Source: Phytohabitans flavus (GTDB lineage Bacteria > Actinomycetota > Actinomycetes > Mycobacteriales > Micromonosporaceae). From it: DNA of 64,000 bases. The stretch lies in NCBI RefSeq assembly GCF_011764545.1, contig NZ_AP022870.1, positions 2,960,001 to 3,024,000 of the forward strand. The letters run 5' to 3'. The translations under genes and the position numbers were made by a program. The notes beneath the pieces are model-generated. The model did not search any database, was not told the origin of the DNA, and saw nothing but the letters and a program-made list of their open reading frames with translations. Position 1 is the first letter of the stretch, and each line of letters begins with the position of its first letter. Shown here piece by piece: positions 61,546-64,000 of the stretch.

Positions 61546-62439
61546 ATGATGGCGCATCCGGGGTCCGGATCGGCAGGGGCGTCGCGAGCGGGGGGCGCGC
61601 GAGGCACGCCCGGGGATACGTATCTGCGCCGCCGGGAACAGTCCGAGAACTTCCCGGTCGCGCTGAAGGTACTGCCCCGGGAGCTGCGCACGCACCTGCG
61701 CGCGGTCTACGACGTCGCCCGGGTCATCGACGACCTGGGCGACCGGGACGGCGGCGACCGCACGGCGGGTCTGCTGGCCTTCCGGGCCGACCTGGCGACG
61801 GTGTGGCAGGGCGGCGCGCCGCAGGCGAACGTACTGCGCCGGCTCGTGCCGACCGTCCAGGCCCGCAGCCTGTCCCCGAAGCCGTTCGACGACCTCGTCA
61901 AGGCCAACCTCCAGGACCAGCGGGTCGACCGCTACGCCACGTACGCGGAACTGCGGGCGTACTGCGCGCTCTCCGCCGACCCGGTCGGCCGGATCGTGCT
62001 GGCCATCTTCGGCGCCAGTACGCCGCGCGCCGTCCAGCTCTCCGACCGGGCCTGCACGGCGCTTCAGCTCATCGAGCACTGGCAGGACGTCGCCGAGGAC
62101 CGCCGGGCCGGCCGCGTCTACCTGCCGCAGGAGGACCTGGCCGCGTTCGACGTGCCGGAGACCGACCTGGACCTGCCCACGACCTCAGGCCGGCTGCGGC
62201 GCCTGATGGCGTACGAGACGGAGCGCGCGGAGAAGCTCCTGGACTCCGGCGACCATCTGCTCGGGATGCTGCGCGGCTGGGCCCGGCTGGCGGTGGCGGG
62301 GTACGTGGCCGGTGGCCGGGCCGCGATCGACCGGCTACGCGAGAGCAATTGGGCGATTATGTCGGGAAGCCCGGGGATATCACGCTTAGCTGTAGTTCGA
62401 CACCTTTCCAGGGGGCTCATGAGAAGGGCGGTGTCGTGA
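61546..62439 (+). CDS. hpnC: HpnC squalene/phytoene synthase-like enzyme
   Basis: The 297-residue trans-isoprenyl diphosphate synthase has SENFPVALKVLPRELRTHLR, the first Asp-rich motif YDVARVIDDLGD and the second LIEHWQDVAEDRRAGRVYLP. In the HpnCDE route HpnC converts presqualene diphosphate to hydroxysqualene. ATG 61546 (or 61549) has AAGGTG upstream. Its stop overlaps the hpnD start (GTGA). Confidence 0.9.
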   Translation: MMAHPGSGSAGASRAGGARGTPGDTYLRRREQSENFPVALKVLPRELRTHLRAVYDVARVIDDLGDRDGGDRTAGLLAFRADLATVWQGGAPQANVLRRLVPTVQARSLSPKPFDDLVKANLQDQRVDRYATYAELRAYCALSADPVGRIVLAIFGASTPRAVQLSDRACTALQLIEHWQDVAEDRRAGRVYLPQEDLAAFDVPETDLDLPTTSGRLRRLMAYETERAEKLLDSGDHLLGMLRGWARLAVAGYVAGGRAAIDRLRESNWAIMSGSPGISRLAVVRHLSRGLMRRAVS

Positions 62440-63296
62440 GCGGAACTCTCGACGAGGCGTACGCGCGGTGCGCGTCCATCACCAAGGAACGGGCGCGCAA
62501 CTTCTACTACGGGATCAGGCTTCTGCCCGGACCCAAGCGCGCGGCGCTGTGCGCGGTCTACGCGCTGGCGAGGCGGATCGACGACATCGGCGACGGTGAC
62601 CTGCGCCAGGCGGACAAGGCGGCGGGGCTCACCGCGCTGCGGGTGGCACTGCGGGACATCGACGGCAGCACCGATCCGGTACTGCTCGCGGTCGCCGACG
62701 CGGCCCGGCGGTACCCGATCCCGCTCGACGCGTTCGACGACCTTGTCGACGGCGTGGAGATGGACGTCACCGGCCACAGCTACGACAGCTTCGACGACCT
62801 CGTCGGGTACTGCCGCTGCGTGGCCGGCTCGGTCGGCCGGCTCTGCCTGGGTGTCTTCGGCAGCCGGCCGGACCCGAAAGCGTCCGGTTACGCCGACGCG
62901 CTGGGCATCGCCCTCCAGCAGACGAACATCCTGCGCGACCTCCGCGAAGACCTCGCCGACGGCCGGGTGTACCTGCCGCAGCGGGACCTCGACAGGTTCG
63001 GCGTGGAGTTGGCCCTGGACGAGCAGGGCGCGCTCGTCGACAAGGACGGTGAGCTGGCCGCCCTGATCGACTTCAGCGCCGCCCGCGCCCGTGGCTGGTA
63101 CCGCGACGGCCTGCGCCTCGTGCCGCTGCTGGACCGGCGCAGCGCCGCCTGCTGTACCGCGATGTCCGGCATCTACCAGCGGCTGCTGGACCGGATCGCC
63201 GAGCGGCCGGACACCGTCTACGACCAGCGGCTGTCGCTGTCCCGCTGGCAGAAGGCCGGCGTCGCGACCCACGCTCTGCTCGGCCGGGCCTCATGA
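62436..63296 (+). CDS. hpnD: HpnD presqualene diphosphate synthase
   Basis: The 286-residue paralogue of HpnC has KERARNFYYGIRLLPGPKRA, ALARRIDDIGDG and QQTNILRDLREDLADGRVYL. HpnD joins two farnesyl diphosphates to presqualene diphosphate, the first step toward hopanoids. GTG 62436 overlaps the hpnC stop, and GAAGGG lies 9 bases upstream. Confidence 0.9.
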   Translation: MSGTLDEAYARCASITKERARNFYYGIRLLPGPKRAALCAVYALARRIDDIGDGDLRQADKAAGLTALRVALRDIDGSTDPVLLAVADAARRYPIPLDAFDDLVDGVEMDVTGHSYDSFDDLVGYCRCVAGSVGRLCLGVFGSRPDPKASGYADALGIALQQTNILRDLREDLADGRVYLPQRDLDRFGVELALDEQGALVDKDGELAALIDFSAARARGWYRDGLRLVPLLDRRSAACCTAMSGIYQRLLDRIAERPDTVYDQRLSLSRWQKAGVATHALLGRAS

Positions 63297-63372
63297 GCGA
63301 GCGGAGCGAGCGAATCATTAGGCACAGTGCGGTCGGAGCCTCGTGCCCGCCCGCAGCGAAGCGAGGACGGGC

Positions 63373-64000
63373 ATGAGCGTCGGCGTGGTCGGTGGCGGGC
63401 TGGCCGGGCTCACCGCCGCGCTGCGCTGTGCGGACGCCGGCCGTGAGGTGACGCTGTTCGAGGCCACCCCGCGGCTCGGTGGCCTCACCTACTCGTTCCG
63501 CCGGGGTGACCTGCACGTCGACAACGGGCAGCACGTCTTCCTGCGCTGCTGCACCGCGTACCAGGGGCTGCTGCACCGGCTCGGCGTCGCCGACCGGGTC
63601 ACGCTCCAGCCTCGGCTCGACATCCCCGTGCACTCCCCCGCGTCGAAGCGGCCGGCCCGGTTGCGCCGCTCGGGACTGCCCGCGCCGCTGCACCTGTCCG
63701 GGGCGCTGGCCCGGTACGGCCCGCTGTCGCCGGCCCAGCGCCTCGCCTTCGTCCGGGGCGCGCTGGCACTGCGCCGGGTCGACCCGGCAGACCCGAGGAC
63801 CGACGAGCAGAGCTTCGGCGCCTGGCTGGCCGCGCACGGCCAGGGCGAGCGGGCGGTCACCGCGCTGTGGGACCTGGTCGGCGTGGCCACCCTGAACGCG
63901 CGGGCGGCGGAGGCCTCGCTGGCCCTGGCCGCCACCGTCTTCCAGATCGGGCTGCTCACGGAAACCGCGGCCGCCGACATCGGCTGGTCCGCCGTGCCGC
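63373..64000 (+). CDS. hpnE: HpnE FAD-dependent hydroxysqualene reductase, cut off at window edge
   Basis: The first 209 residues are visible: SVGVVGGGLAGLTAALRCAD (FAD-binding GxGxxG), LFEATPRLGGLTYSF and VDNGQHVFLRCCTAY, typical of HpnE. The enzyme reduces hydroxysqualene to squalene. An in-frame GTG at 63343 is an alternative start. The 76 bases between hpnD and hpnE hold short GAGCGAGC/GCCCGCCC inverted repeats. Squalene-hopene cyclase probably lies beyond the right edge. Confidence 0.85.
   Translation, partial: MSVGVVGGGLAGLTAALRCADAGREVTLFEATPRLGGLTYSFRRGDLHVDNGQHVFLRCCTAYQGLLHRLGVADRVTLQPRLDIPVHSPASKRPARLRRSGLPAPLHLSGALARYGPLSPAQRLAFVRGALALRRVDPADPRTDEQSFGAWLAAHGQGERAVTALWDLVGVATLNARAAEASLALAATVFQIGLLTETAAADIGWSAVP

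Overview
The window is about 70% G+C, uses GTG/TTG starts freely and has long antisense open frames everywhere, as expected of an actinomycete. The gene content (many large secreted multi-domain enzymes, an FxsB-type radical SAM RiPP locus, hopanoid genes, DUF6295, DUF72, LexA) suggests the family Micromonosporaceae. That is an inference from gene content; no rRNA or tRNA gene is visible to prove it.

Layout. (1) 1-30 kb: mainly secreted and sugar-related enzymes. There are two ThuA-domain proteins, an IMPase-like protein, a 1642-residue secreted metallophosphoesterase with chitin-binding-type modules, a NicO-type Ni/Co exporter with a membrane partner, a secreted zinc protease, a DUF72 protein, a dienelactone hydrolase, an M28 peptidase, LexA, two glycosyltransferases, a secreted PQQ-type sugar dehydrogenase coupled to a Tat-exported sugar isomerase-like protein, a large subtilase with kelch repeats, and a lipoprotein esterase. 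(2) 31-42.3 kb: a probable conflict or signalling island. It holds a CATRA-like/nucleoside-phosphorylase protein, divergent from an FxSxx-type RiPP locus (HTH-NB-ARC-TPR protein, FxsB radical SAM enzyme, HExxH peptide-modifying enzyme, two precursor-like peptides), closed by a second convergent NB-ARC-TPR gene. Both peptides end in an ERYAAH motif in which histidine stands where the family normally has phenylalanine. (3) 42.4-52.6 kb: an eleven-gene, tightly overlapping operon for tryptophan breakdown through kynurenine and 3-hydroxyanthranilate, then 2-aminomuconate meta-cleavage to pyruvate and acetyl-CoA. (4) 52.8-60.2 kb: a TetR/SDR pair with visible operators, an NAD-dependent epimerase, a second SDR, membrane proteins, and a PAP2-WS/DGAT fusion. 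(5) 60.2-64 kb: a PucR-type regulator divergent from hpnCDE (squalene synthesis for hopanoids); hpnE runs off the right edge.

Four long gene-free stretches (3627-5293, 16689-17539, 30435-31161, 54235-54571) share a set of repeat modules. These are a ~65-bp element placed just after stop codons, and a family of 42-48 bp near-perfect palindromes that all begin and end with GATC but carry different stem sequences. In addition, four genes (subtilase, second NB-ARC-TPR protein, second SDR, PucR regulator) are each broken by what looks like one missing base in a G or C run. This points to a systematic sequencing deletion rather than four independent pseudogenes.
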